Assembly: GCA_021413865.1 (NCBI GenBank)
Contig: JAIOPN010000004.1
Span: 1 to 64,000 of the forward strand
DNA: 64,000 nt
DNA from: Planctomycetota bacterium
GTDB lineage: Bacteria; Planctomycetota; Phycisphaerae; Phycisphaerales; Phycisphaeraceae
Direction of reading: 5' to 3'
The notes under the pieces were generated by a model. That model made no database searches. It was not told where the DNA came from and saw nothing but the letters and a program-made list of their open reading frames with translations. Shown in pieces: positions 16,928 through 24,304 of the stretch (its first letter is position 1; each line of letters opens with the position of its first letter). Made by a program: the position numbers and the translations under genes.

Positions 16928-17274
16928 ATGCAGCCCGAACTCAAAGTCATCTCGGACTTCTACGACTTCATGCTGTACCTCATCCAGCGGATCGAGAAGT
17001 TCCCGCGGCACCACCGCTACTCCCTGGGGATCGCGATGGAGAACCGGCTGCAGACCATCCTGGGCCTGCTGATCCGCGCCCGCTACAGCTCCGACAAGCA
17101 GGCATGGCTTGACGACGCGAACATCGAGCTGGATATCCTGCGCTTCCAGGTGCGGCTGGCGACGGACCTCAAGGCCATGGCGGTCAACAGCCAGGGCCAC
17201 GCCGTGAAGCTGATGCAGGGCGTCGGCGCGCAGATCGGGGGCTGGTCAAGTCGCTCAAGGGGGCGCAGGCGTGA
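16928..17274 (+). pseudogene. avd: DGR accessory protein Avd, frameshifted
   Basis: From the ATG at 16928 the frame encodes a helical protein like the Avd/four-helix-bundle accessory protein of DGRs, which binds the reverse transcriptase and template RNA: VISDFYDFMLYLIQRIEKFPRHHRYSLGIAMENRLQTILGLL, then LDILRFQVRLATDLKAM and GVGAQIGGW. After that Trp (about 17244) the frame departs from the family. Restoring four bases (a second CTGG) would give LVKSLKGAQA and a stop at 17272-17274, for 116 residues, the expected size. A slipped CTGG CTGG repeat is the simplest explanation. The restored stop would overlap the GTG of the reverse-transcriptase frame. Confidence 0.75.
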
Positions 17275-17676
17275 AGCGGTACGGCCAACTCTGGGACAAG
17301 CTCATCGCCTGGGACAACTTGACCCTGGCGGCCGGGAAGGCGCAGCGCGGCAAGCGCGGGCGGCCGGCGGTGCTGGCCTTCAACTTCGCCCGGGAGTTCG
17401 AGCTGATGCGGCTGGAGGCCGAGTTGCATAAGGGCACGTATATTCCGGGGGCGTTCCGCTCGCACTGGATCGCCCGCCCCAAGCCGAGGATGATCTCGGC
17501 GGCGCCCTACCGCGACCGGGTCGTCCACCACGCGCTCATGAACGTCTTTGAGCCGATCCTGGAGCTCCATTTCCACCCCCACAGCTACGCCTGCCGCCGC
17601 GGCAGGGGCACGCACGCGGCGGCGGACCGGCTGCAACACCTGATGCGCGGTCACGCCTACGCCCTGCAGTGCGACA
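17271..17676 (+). pseudogene. DGR-type reverse transcriptase, truncated
   Basis: About 135 residues from a GTG at 17271 match the start of DGR/group II-like reverse transcriptases: KRYGQLWDKLIAWDNL, AQRGKRGRPAVLAFNF, ELHKGTYIPGAFRSHWI, KPRMISAAPYRDRVVHHALMNVFEPI, the SYACRRGRGTHAAADRL segment and YALQCD. At that point, just before the first catalytic Asp region, the sequence switches to a DnaB-like helicase in another frame. The fingers and the YxDD palm motif are absent, so no polymerase activity is possible. The template repeat, often found beside the RT gene, was not seen and may have been deleted with the RT 3' end. Confidence 0.8.
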
Positions 17677-17680
17677 CCCG

Positions 17681-18514
17681 ATGGTCGACCGGCTCGAAGC
17701 GGGCGAACCGGCGGCCGTCGGCCTCGACACGGGAATCCCGAGCCTCGACGCCATCACGGGCGGACTCAAGCCCGGCAACCTTATTGTCATCGGTGCACCG
17801 CCGAGCGCCGGCAAGACGGCGCTGGCGACGGGGATCGCGCAGCACGCCGCCGTCAGCCGCCAGCGTGGTGTGCATTTCCTGACCCTCGAAATGACCACCG
17901 CCGAGATGCAGCGTCGCGCGCTGTCGCGGCTGTCGGGTGTGTCGATGCACCGGATGGACCGGCCCGACGGCCTCAGCGTCGCCGCGATACAGAACCTGCG
18001 CGCCGCCGCCGACGCGCTCCAGGACGCGCCGTTGTACCTGGATGAGTGCGCCGGATTGACCGTCGGATCGTTGCGGTCACGGGTTCGACGCGAGGCGGCA
18101 CGACACGATATCGGCCTCGTGGTCGTCGATTACCTGCAACTCATCGCCGGCTCGGGTTCGGGGCGGGAGAATAGAAATAACGAGGTCGCGGAAATCTCCC
18201 GTGCCGTCAAGGTGCTGGCGTCGAAACTGGAAGTCCCGGTCCTGTTGCTCTCACAATTGAACCGCGTGTCGCGCGGAGAAGCCCGGCGTCCGCAACTGCA
18301 TGACCTGCGCGACTCGGGCGCTATCGAACAGGACGCCGACATCGTGATCCTGTTGCACAGCGAGGACTACGCCCATCGTGGCGATCCCGGCCACACGTTC
18401 ACCGGGGATACCGACCTGATCGTCGCCAAAAACCGCAACGGACCTACCGGGGTAGCGCGCGTGGCGTTCGATCCGGAGCGGGCGAGCTTTACTGACATGG
18501 AGGTCGCACATTGA
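17681..18514 (+). CDS. DnaB-like replicative helicase, C-terminal RecA-type domain
   Basis: A 277-residue ATPase domain of the DnaB family: LDTGIPSLDAITGGL, Walker A GAPPSAGKTAL, FLTLEMTTAEMQRRAL, Walker B LVVVDYLQLI, SQLNRVSRGE and the DLRDSGAIEQDADIVILLHS motif. The DnaB N-terminal (primase-interacting) domain is missing because the gene begins at the junction with the truncated reverse transcriptase. A GTG at 17669 in frame is an alternative start. The gene overlaps the next by 4 bases and belongs to the helicase-small protein-XRE-integrase module of the element. It could act in element replication or be a dead remnant. Confidence 0.7.
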   Translation: MVDRLEAGEPAAVGLDTGIPSLDAITGGLKPGNLIVIGAPPSAGKTALATGIAQHAAVSRQRGVHFLTLEMTTAEMQRRALSRLSGVSMHRMDRPDGLSVAAIQNLRAAADALQDAPLYLDECAGLTVGSLRSRVRREAARHDIGLVVVDYLQLIAGSGSGRENRNNEVAEISRAVKVLASKLEVPVLLLSQLNRVSRGEARRPQLHDLRDSGAIEQDADIVILLHSEDYAHRGDPGHTFTGDTDLIVAKNRNGPTGVARVAFDPERASFTDMEVAH

Positions 18515-18798
18515 GCCGCCGCACCGCCAACCCCGAGCTGATCGAACCCGTCGCCCGTCGCATCCTCGAGCGCGCCAGGCCGACCACCACGCCGTCGGAC
18601 CGCCCCGTGTACGTCGTGAGGCTCGGGCCCGCGCCCGGCGTCGATCCCGTGCTCAGCCTCCGCCATGCCCTGAAATACGCCGACCGCACCTGCGGCCTGC
18701 GGGCGATCGCCGAACGGGATATCCCGCTGAGGGCGACCGAGGGCAAGGAAAGTGTTGCTATGCGGAAACTACATCGGTACAATGGCTCGCATGAGTGA
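18511..18798 (+). CDS. Small conserved element protein
   Basis: A 95-residue product starting at TTG overlapping the helicase stop (TTGA). The central part VYVVRLGPAPGVDPVLSLRHALKYADRTCGLRAI resembles a small protein repeatedly found in planctomycete integrative elements, with a VRLxPxPG....LRxxLKxxxRxxGLR pattern. I recall the family but know no function for it. The 4-base overlap with the helicase gene argues for translational coupling. The 3' end overlaps the promoter of the XRE gene. Confidence 0.55.
   Translation: MSRRTANPELIEPVARRILERARPTTTPSDRPVYVVRLGPAPGVDPVLSLRHALKYADRTCGLRAIAERDIPLRATEGKESVAMRKLHRYNGSHE
18755..18783 (+). promoter_or_regulatory. Promoter of the first XRE gene (leaderless arrangement)
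   Basis: TTGCTA (18755-18760) and TACAAT (18778-18783) are spaced by 17 bases, close to the sigma-70 consensus. The XRE start codon at 18791 lies 7 bases after the -10 box, where transcription would begin. The mRNA would therefore be leaderless or nearly so. Confidence 0.6.
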
Positions 18799-19009
18799 AA
18801 TACTCGACACCCTGCGGCGGATGATCCGTGAGAGCGGGCGGACCATCAGCGACATCGCTGACGCCGCCGACGTGAACAAGTCCATGTTGTCCAAGCTGAT
18901 GAATCACAAGGTTGGGCTGAACGTGGAGAGCGTGGAGCGTGTGGTCAAGGCGCTGGGCGGCAGGATCAAGATCAAAACCGTCACCGAACCGGGCAAACGG
19001 AGCAAGTGA
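18791..19009 (+). CDS. XRE-family HTH regulator of the element
   Basis: A 72-residue DNA-binding protein: MSEILDTLRRMIRESGRTISDIADAADVNKSMLSKLMNHKVGLNVESVERVVKALG is a complete Xre/Cro helix-turn-helix, followed by a basic tail. Upstream in-frame ATGs at 18752 and 18782 lie in or beside the -10 promoter region, so the start at 18791 is chosen. It precedes the integrase by 3 bases on the same strand, so it probably represses its own promoter and hence integrase expression. The same XRE-then-integrase order occurs in the second element at 60558-60767. Confidence 0.8.
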   Translation: MSEILDTLRRMIRESGRTISDIADAADVNKSMLSKLMNHKVGLNVESVERVVKALGGRIKIKTVTEPGKRSK

Positions 19010-19012
19010 AAC

Positions 19013-20287
19013 ATGGCCAGCATCAGCACAAGCAAAAGCGGAGCGCGCCGAATCATGTTCTTCGACGCCGGCGGCAAGCGCCGGACGCTCTACCTGGGCA
19101 ATGTGAGCAAGGCCGACGCCCAGGGCGTGCGCGTCAAGGTCGAGGCACTGGCCGATGCGCAGTTGCTCCATCAGGCCCCGTTGCGTGAGGTAACGCTGTG
19201 GCTCAAGGGGCTGGACAGCGTGTTCTATGACAGGCTGGCCGCCGTGGGGCTGGCCGAGCCGCGCCACTGTGCGTTGCTCGGGCCGTTCATCGACGAATAC
19301 ATCGCCGGCCGCACCGACCTAAAGCCGGGCACGCTGGCTGTGATGAAGCAAGGGCGCGACGGCCTGGTGGATCACTTCGGCGCTCAACGCCGCATGGACA
19401 GCATCACTCCCGGCGAGGCGGACGGCTGGCGGTTGAAGATGCTGGCGGAAAAGTATTCCGAGGCGACGGTTCGGAAGCGCACACAGGTTGCCAAGCAGGT
19501 CTATCGTGCCGCGATCCGTAGTCGGCTGGTGGAGTCCGACCCCTTTGCCGACCTGCCCAGCGGGAGCCGCGAGAACCGGGAGCGGCTGCGGTTCATCGAC
19601 ACCGCGACGATCGGCAAGGTGTTGGACGCCTGCCCCGATGACCAGTGGCGATTGATCGTGCTGCTGTGCCGTTACGGGGGCGTCCGTTGCCCCAGCGAGG
19701 TCATGCCGCTGACATGGGCGGACATCGACTTCCACACCCGCACCATCCGCATTACGTCGCCCAAGACGGCGCACCACGAGGGAAAGGGCGAACGGACCAT
19801 CCCGCTGTTCGCCGAGCTTGCAAAGCCTCTACAGGCCGCCTTCGACGCCGCGCCCGAGGGGAGCGAGCACGTCGTCACCAAGTACCGCCACGGCAACGCG
19901 AACCTGAGGTCACAATTTGAGCGGATCATCGCGCGGGCCGGCGTGACGGTGTGGCCCAAGCCGTTCCACAACCTGCGGGCGTCGCGGGAGACGGAACTAT
20001 GCGCCACGTTCCCGTTGCACGTCGTCGTCGGCTGGATCGGCAACACCGCCAAGATCGCCGCCAAGCACTACCTCACCACGACCCCGGCGGACATGACGGC
20101 GGGGGCGGACTTCGGCGCGACGCAGAATCCGACGCAGAACACGACGGAACAGGTAGGAACAGGCGGGAGCACAGAAAACGCGCCCGTGAGCGTATCCGCT
20201 ACAAATACCGGGGAAAGCCTGGAAATCACGGTCGGCGCGGAGACGTGCGAAACTGCGGGAATGGGAGCACCAGGATTCGAACCTTGA
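19013..20287 (+). CDS. Tyrosine recombinase/integrase of island 1
   Basis: A 424-residue integrase. An N-terminal arm and SAM-like core-binding domain occupy about residues 80-185. The catalytic domain shows Arg in YGGVRCPSEV, Lys in SPKTAHHEGKGERTIPL, His-x-x-Arg in FHNLRASRE, a Trp (VVGWIGN) at the position often occupied by the second His, and the nucleophile Tyr in AAKHYLTT. The C-terminal tail (TQNPTQNTTEQ) is low-complexity and ends in GMGAPGFEP, encoded by the attachment repeat itself. Integration thus happens at the 3' end of the gene. It is co-transcribed with the XRE gene. Confidence 0.92.
   Translation: MASISTSKSGARRIMFFDAGGKRRTLYLGNVSKADAQGVRVKVEALADAQLLHQAPLREVTLWLKGLDSVFYDRLAAVGLAEPRHCALLGPFIDEYIAGRTDLKPGTLAVMKQGRDGLVDHFGAQRRMDSITPGEADGWRLKMLAEKYSEATVRKRTQVAKQVYRAAIRSRLVESDPFADLPSGSRENRERLRFIDTATIGKVLDACPDDQWRLIVLLCRYGGVRCPSEVMPLTWADIDFHTRTIRITSPKTAHHEGKGERTIPLFAELAKPLQAAFDAAPEGSEHVVTKYRHGNANLRSQFERIIARAGVTVWPKPFHNLRASRETELCATFPLHVVVGWIGNTAKIAAKHYLTTTPADMTAGADFGATQNPTQNTTEQVGTGGSTENAPVSVSATNTGESLEITVGAETCETAGMGAPGFEP
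20261..20279 (+). repeat. Right island attachment repeat
   Basis: This is an exact 19-base copy of 6648-6666 within the last codons of the integrase gene. Read on the minus strand with its neighbours it gives GGTTCGAATCC and the acceptor end TGCTCCCA of a tRNA, but no cloverleaf can be completed from the adjoining bases. It marks the right end of the island; ordinary chromosomal genes begin 80 bases later. Confidence 0.75.
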
Positions 20288-20356
20288 CCGCGACCGCCCC
20301 GTACTTACACTGGCATACCCGCCCGTGATTCTTCCTCACCCGCTTGTGTCCCCGCC

Positions 20357-21310
20357 ATGATTGAAGTGCAGAACCTGGTCAAGTGGTACGGGCCGACGCT
20401 AGCCGTGGACGATATCTCCTTCTCGATCCCCAAGGGGCAGATCGTGGGGTTCCTCGGCCCCAACGGCGCGGGCAAGACCACCACGCTGCGGATGCTCACC
20501 GGTTTCCTGCCGCCGACCTCGGGGACGGCGCGGATCGACGGGAGCGACGTGCTGACCCAGGCCGACGCCGCGCGGGGAAAGATCGGTTACCTGCCCGAGA
20601 GCACGCCGCTCTACCTGGAGATGCGCGTCGAGGAGTTCCTGCACTACCGCGGCAAGCTCCAGCACATGACCCGCCAGGAGCGGCGGGCGCGGATCGACAT
20701 CGTCTGCGAGCGGTGCGGGCTCTCGCACATCCGACGCCGGCTGATCGGGCAGCTCTCCAAGGGCAACCGTCAACGCGTCGGCCTGGCGCAGGCGCTGCTG
20801 CACGACCCGCCCGTGCTCATCCTCGACGAGCCCACCGCCGGGCTCGACCCCAACCAGATCGGCGAGGTGCGCAAACTCATCAGCGAGCTGCGCGGCAAGC
20901 ACACCGTGCTGCTCTCGACGCACATCCTGCCCGAGGTGGAGAAGACGGCCGACAGCGTGGTCATCATCGCCGGCGGCCGCATCGTCGCCCGGGGCACGCC
21001 CGACGAACTGAGGCGGAAGGTGTCGAGCGGGTCGCGCGTGCTGGTCGAGCTGCAAGCCGAGCCGGCGGCGGTGTCGGCGGCGTTCGGCGCGGTTCCGGGC
21101 GTGACGCTGGTGGACGCGGTGACGCACGAGGGCTGGTGCCGCGCGACGGTGACGCCCGCACAGGGGCTGGACGTGCGCGAGGCGCTGGGCCGCGCGGCCC
21201 TGCAAAATAGCTGGCCGGTACGCGAGATGCGGCACGAGATCGCCACGCTCGAACAATACTTCATCCAGATCACCGCCCAGCAGAGCCAGGGAGCGGAAGA
21301 CGCGGCGTGA
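20357..21310 (+). CDS. ABC transporter ATP-binding protein, GldA-like
   Basis: A 317-residue ABC ATPase: Walker A GPNGAGKTTT, Q-loop region YLPESTPLYLEM, an ABC signature written QLSKGNRQRVGLAQAL, Walker B VLILDEP and H-loop LLSTHIL. About 90 residues follow the ATPase core, as in ABC-2 drug/gliding-type exporters. The next three genes (permease, GldG-like and DUF4340 proteins) complete a four-gene operon of the arrangement found in many bacteria as a Gld-like ABC system of unknown substrate. Confidence 0.9.
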   Translation: MIEVQNLVKWYGPTLAVDDISFSIPKGQIVGFLGPNGAGKTTTLRMLTGFLPPTSGTARIDGSDVLTQADAARGKIGYLPESTPLYLEMRVEEFLHYRGKLQHMTRQERRARIDIVCERCGLSHIRRRLIGQLSKGNRQRVGLAQALLHDPPVLILDEPTAGLDPNQIGEVRKLISELRGKHTVLLSTHILPEVEKTADSVVIIAGGRIVARGTPDELRRKVSSGSRVLVELQAEPAAVSAAFGAVPGVTLVDAVTHEGWCRATVTPAQGLDVREALGRAALQNSWPVREMRHEIATLEQYFIQITAQQSQGAEDAA

Positions 21311-21357
21311 AGCCGGCCGGGGCTGCACCCCGACGGCACGCATCGGACCGGATCGCC

Positions 21358-22077
21358 ATGACACAGATCATCGCCATCGCCAAACGCGAGCTCATGGCCC
21401 TGTACTACTCGCCGATCGCCTACGTGGTGCTGGCGCTCTTCGCGCTGGGCACGACGATGTTCTTCTTCCTCAATTTCGAGACCGGCGCGGCGGCGACGAT
21501 GCGCAACGTCTTTGAGGGCGTGGTGTGGCTGATGGTCTTCCTCGTCCCGGCGATCAGCATGCGGATGCTCTCCGACGAGTTCCGCGCCGGCACGATCGAG
21601 ATGCTCATGACCTCGCCGATCTCCGACACCGACGTCGTGATCGGCAAGTGGCTGGGCGCGATGGGGTTCTTTGTCACGCTGCTGAGCCCGCTGGTGCTGC
21701 TCACGGCGGTGCTGGAGATTTTTTCCAGCCCGGACTACGGCCCGATCTTCACGGGGTTCCTAGGCCTGGTGCTCGTCGGGGGGCTCTATCTGGCGATCGG
21801 TGCCTTCGCCTCGGCGACGACGCAGAATCAGATCATCGCCTTCCTCATCTCGCTCTTCATCATCTGCTTCCTCACCATCATCATGTACTACCTGCCGCAG
21901 GCCTCCTTCGTCGGCGGCGGGCTCCGCACGGCGATGTTCTACGCCAACGTGAACCACCAGTTTGAGGATTTCAACAAGGGCCTGATCGATATCCGCAACC
22001 TCGTTTACTTTTTCTCCGGCATCGCGCTGTTCCTGTTCCTGGCCATCAAGCTGGTCGAGAGCAAGCGCTGGCGATGA
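21358..22077 (+). CDS. ABC-2 type permease, GldF-like
   Basis: A 239-residue inner-membrane protein with about six hydrophobic segments (LYYSPIAYVVLALFALGTTMFFF, VVWLMVFLVPAISM, a GFFVTLLSPLVLLTAVLEIF segment, a GLYLAIGAFASAT segment, IIAFLISLFIICFLTIIMYY and the C-terminal YFFSGIALFLFLAIKL). The frame is open from 21307, but MTQIIAIAKRELMALYYSP at 21358 is the normal GldF-like start. It is the membrane partner of the ATPase encoded just upstream; the cluster order is ATPase, permease, GldG-like, DUF4340. Confidence 0.88.
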   Translation: MTQIIAIAKRELMALYYSPIAYVVLALFALGTTMFFFLNFETGAAATMRNVFEGVVWLMVFLVPAISMRMLSDEFRAGTIEMLMTSPISDTDVVIGKWLGAMGFFVTLLSPLVLLTAVLEIFSSPDYGPIFTGFLGLVLVGGLYLAIGAFASATTQNQIIAFLISLFIICFLTIIMYYLPQASFVGGGLRTAMFYANVNHQFEDFNKGLIDIRNLVYFFSGIALFLFLAIKLVESKRWR

Positions 22078-22104
22078 TCCGACGCACTGCGGGAGCCTTG
22101 CGGC

Positions 22105-24252
22105 ATGACCGAGCCGAACGAAGAAAAACCCACCGGCACACCCGGCCCCACACAGGGTCAGCGGAGGCTTCGGTACGGCCTGAACGTCACCGTCGCGATC
22201 ATCGCCGCGCTGGCGCTGACCGTGCTCTTCAACTGGCTTATCGACCGCCAGATCGAGCAGATGCCCCCCACCTGGCGCGGCTGGGTCCGCTACGACCTGA
22301 CCAGCACGCGGCAACACAGCCTCTCCGAGCAGACCATCGGCGTGCTCAAGGGGCTGGACAAGGATTACCTGATCGTCACCCTCCTCCAGCCCCGCCAGCG
22401 GGACGACGTCTCCGCGTTCGACCAGGCGAGCGACCTGGTGGACGAGTACGCCCGCCGCTCGCCGCGCGTCGGCGTCGACCACATCAACCCCGCGCTGGAC
22501 GTCGGCCGGCTCGACGCGTTTTACGGCCGGCTTCGTGAGCGTTACGCCAAGCAGTTGGAGCCGCTCAAGGGGGCAGTCGAGCATGCCCGCGGCGCCGTCG
22601 AAGAGATCAAGAAACAGGCCTCCGCCCAGGTCGCGCCGCTGCGGCGCATCGCCGAGGACCCGACGCTGGACGACGATGATCTCAGGCAGTTCGTCATGCT
22701 GGTGGCCCAGCGTTTCTCGCGCCTGAGCGCGGACACCGACCTGCTCTTGGAAAGCATCGACGGCGACATCGCCCGGGGCCCCCTGCCGATGTACTCACAG
22801 GCTCGCGGCACCTACAAACAGTTCTTCGTCGAGATGGACCGCAAGCTCTACGGCGCCGCCCTCGACAAGATGGAGCGCACCGTCAAGACGGCCTCCACCC
22901 CGCCGTCGGTCAAGGATGGCCTGCTCGGCGTGATCGAGGGCCTCAAGGCCACCCGAAAACTGATCGCCGACACGCTGGCCGCGGTCGAGAGCCCGAGGCC
23001 CATCGAGGGCTACGACAAACTCGGCTTGCAGCTCGCGTCCCACGATAACCTCGTCGTGATCCTCGACCCCAGCAACGTACGCGTCATCTCGCTGAGCGAG
23101 ATGTTCCGGCCCCTGCCCTCACGTGGCGGGGAGAACGATGGCACGCCCGAGCGTGCGTTCCTTGGCGAAGAAAAAATCACCGGCGCGCTGATCGCCATGG
23201 GGCTTGAGCACCTGCCCATGGTGGTGTTCGTGCACAACACCAACCGCTCACCCATCGTGCAGGGCGGCGGGTTTTCCGAGGTTGCCAAGCGGCTGGCGAA
23301 CCTGGATTTCCGCGTCGAGGAATGGAGCCCGATGGGGCGGACAGGCCCGATGGGCCAGCCCATGCCGCCGGGCCCTCCGCCCGAGCCCAGGCCCGGCCAG
23401 AAGGTTGTCTGGGTCGTCCTGCCCCTTGACCCGCCCAGCCCACAGAACCCCATGTCGCGCTCGGCGGACCAGGCGCTCAAGGTCGTCGCCGAACGCACCG
23501 CCAAGGGTGACTCGGCGCTGGTTTTCGTTGGCATTTCTCCCGCCTCGCGCTTCGGGCCCGCCGACCCCATCCTGCAATTCCTTGATCCCTGGTGCCTCAA
23601 GCCCTCACTCGATCGGCTGGTCCTCCGCCTGGTGCAGGTCGAGACCAAGCAGACCCTGGCCAACAACCTGATCCGCATCGAGCAGTGGCCCGAGCAGTTG
23701 CCCGTCAGCAAGGCGGAGCAGGGGATGGCCGGTGCGGTCGTCTCGGGCTCGCCGCTCGAACTGCTGCCGACCGAAGGCAAGGGTGTCACGACATACCCCC
23801 TCATCGAGGCGACCGCCCCGGAGATGTGGGCCGAGAAGAATCTCTCGAACTTCCCCAATATCAAATACGACCCGGCGACCGCGTCGGACAAGTTCGTGCT
23901 CGGGGCGGCGGTGCAGGCCAAGGACAACCGTCTGGTCGTGATCAGCGACCCGAGCTGGGCGACGGACGCGGTAACGACCAACGCGGACCCCTCGCTGCGC
24001 CAGGGCGAAGGCATGGCGGAGATTTATGGCACCGCGTACCCCGCCAACGCCGAGCTTTTCATCAACAGCGTCTATTGGCTCTCGGGGCTCGACCGCCTGA
24101 TCGCCGCCGGCGCGCGGTCGCAGGACGTCCGCCGCGTCGGCGCGATCTCCAGGGGCGGCCGCAATTCGCTGGTCTTCACCCTGGCGTGCGGAATGCCCGC
24201 GTTGATCACGGTTACGGGCGTCGGCGTGTGGATGATCCGCCGCCGGTCCTGA
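22105..24252 (+). CDS. GldG-family ABC system auxiliary protein
   Basis: A 715-residue protein with an N-terminal membrane helix (about residues 27-46, VTVAIIAALALTVLFNWLI) and a C-terminal helix (LVFTLACGMPALITVTGVGVWMI) followed by basic residues, so the large middle part should be periplasmic. It has the GldG pattern: RYDLTSTRQHSLSEQTIGVLKGLDKDYLIVTL near the start and a late VVISDPSWATD plus AELFINSVYWLSG segment, typical of the uncharacterised-transport domain. A helical insertion (about 150-310) may form a coiled coil. The function is probably structural or regulatory for the ABC permease. Confidence 0.85.
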   Translation: MTEPNEEKPTGTPGPTQGQRRLRYGLNVTVAIIAALALTVLFNWLIDRQIEQMPPTWRGWVRYDLTSTRQHSLSEQTIGVLKGLDKDYLIVTLLQPRQRDDVSAFDQASDLVDEYARRSPRVGVDHINPALDVGRLDAFYGRLRERYAKQLEPLKGAVEHARGAVEEIKKQASAQVAPLRRIAEDPTLDDDDLRQFVMLVAQRFSRLSADTDLLLESIDGDIARGPLPMYSQARGTYKQFFVEMDRKLYGAALDKMERTVKTASTPPSVKDGLLGVIEGLKATRKLIADTLAAVESPRPIEGYDKLGLQLASHDNLVVILDPSNVRVISLSEMFRPLPSRGGENDGTPERAFLGEEKITGALIAMGLEHLPMVVFVHNTNRSPIVQGGGFSEVAKRLANLDFRVEEWSPMGRTGPMGQPMPPGPPPEPRPGQKVVWVVLPLDPPSPQNPMSRSADQALKVVAERTAKGDSALVFVGISPASRFGPADPILQFLDPWCLKPSLDRLVLRLVQVETKQTLANNLIRIEQWPEQLPVSKAEQGMAGAVVSGSPLELLPTEGKGVTTYPLIEATAPEMWAEKNLSNFPNIKYDPATASDKFVLGAAVQAKDNRLVVISDPSWATDAVTTNADPSLRQGEGMAEIYGTAYPANAELFINSVYWLSGLDRLIAAGARSQDVRRVGAISRGGRNSLVFTLACGMPALITVTGVGVWMIRRRS

Positions 24253-24304
24253 CGCGGCCCGGCGACGCCAGCCCCATCCCCGTGACCCGCGCACGAGGTT
24301 CGAC

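Noticed and set aside
16499-17431. A 310-residue protein covering the region before and after avd
   Set aside because: The part before 16928 is an out-of-frame reading of the VR2 region and the part after about 17244 is out of frame with the reverse transcriptase; only the middle is Avd.
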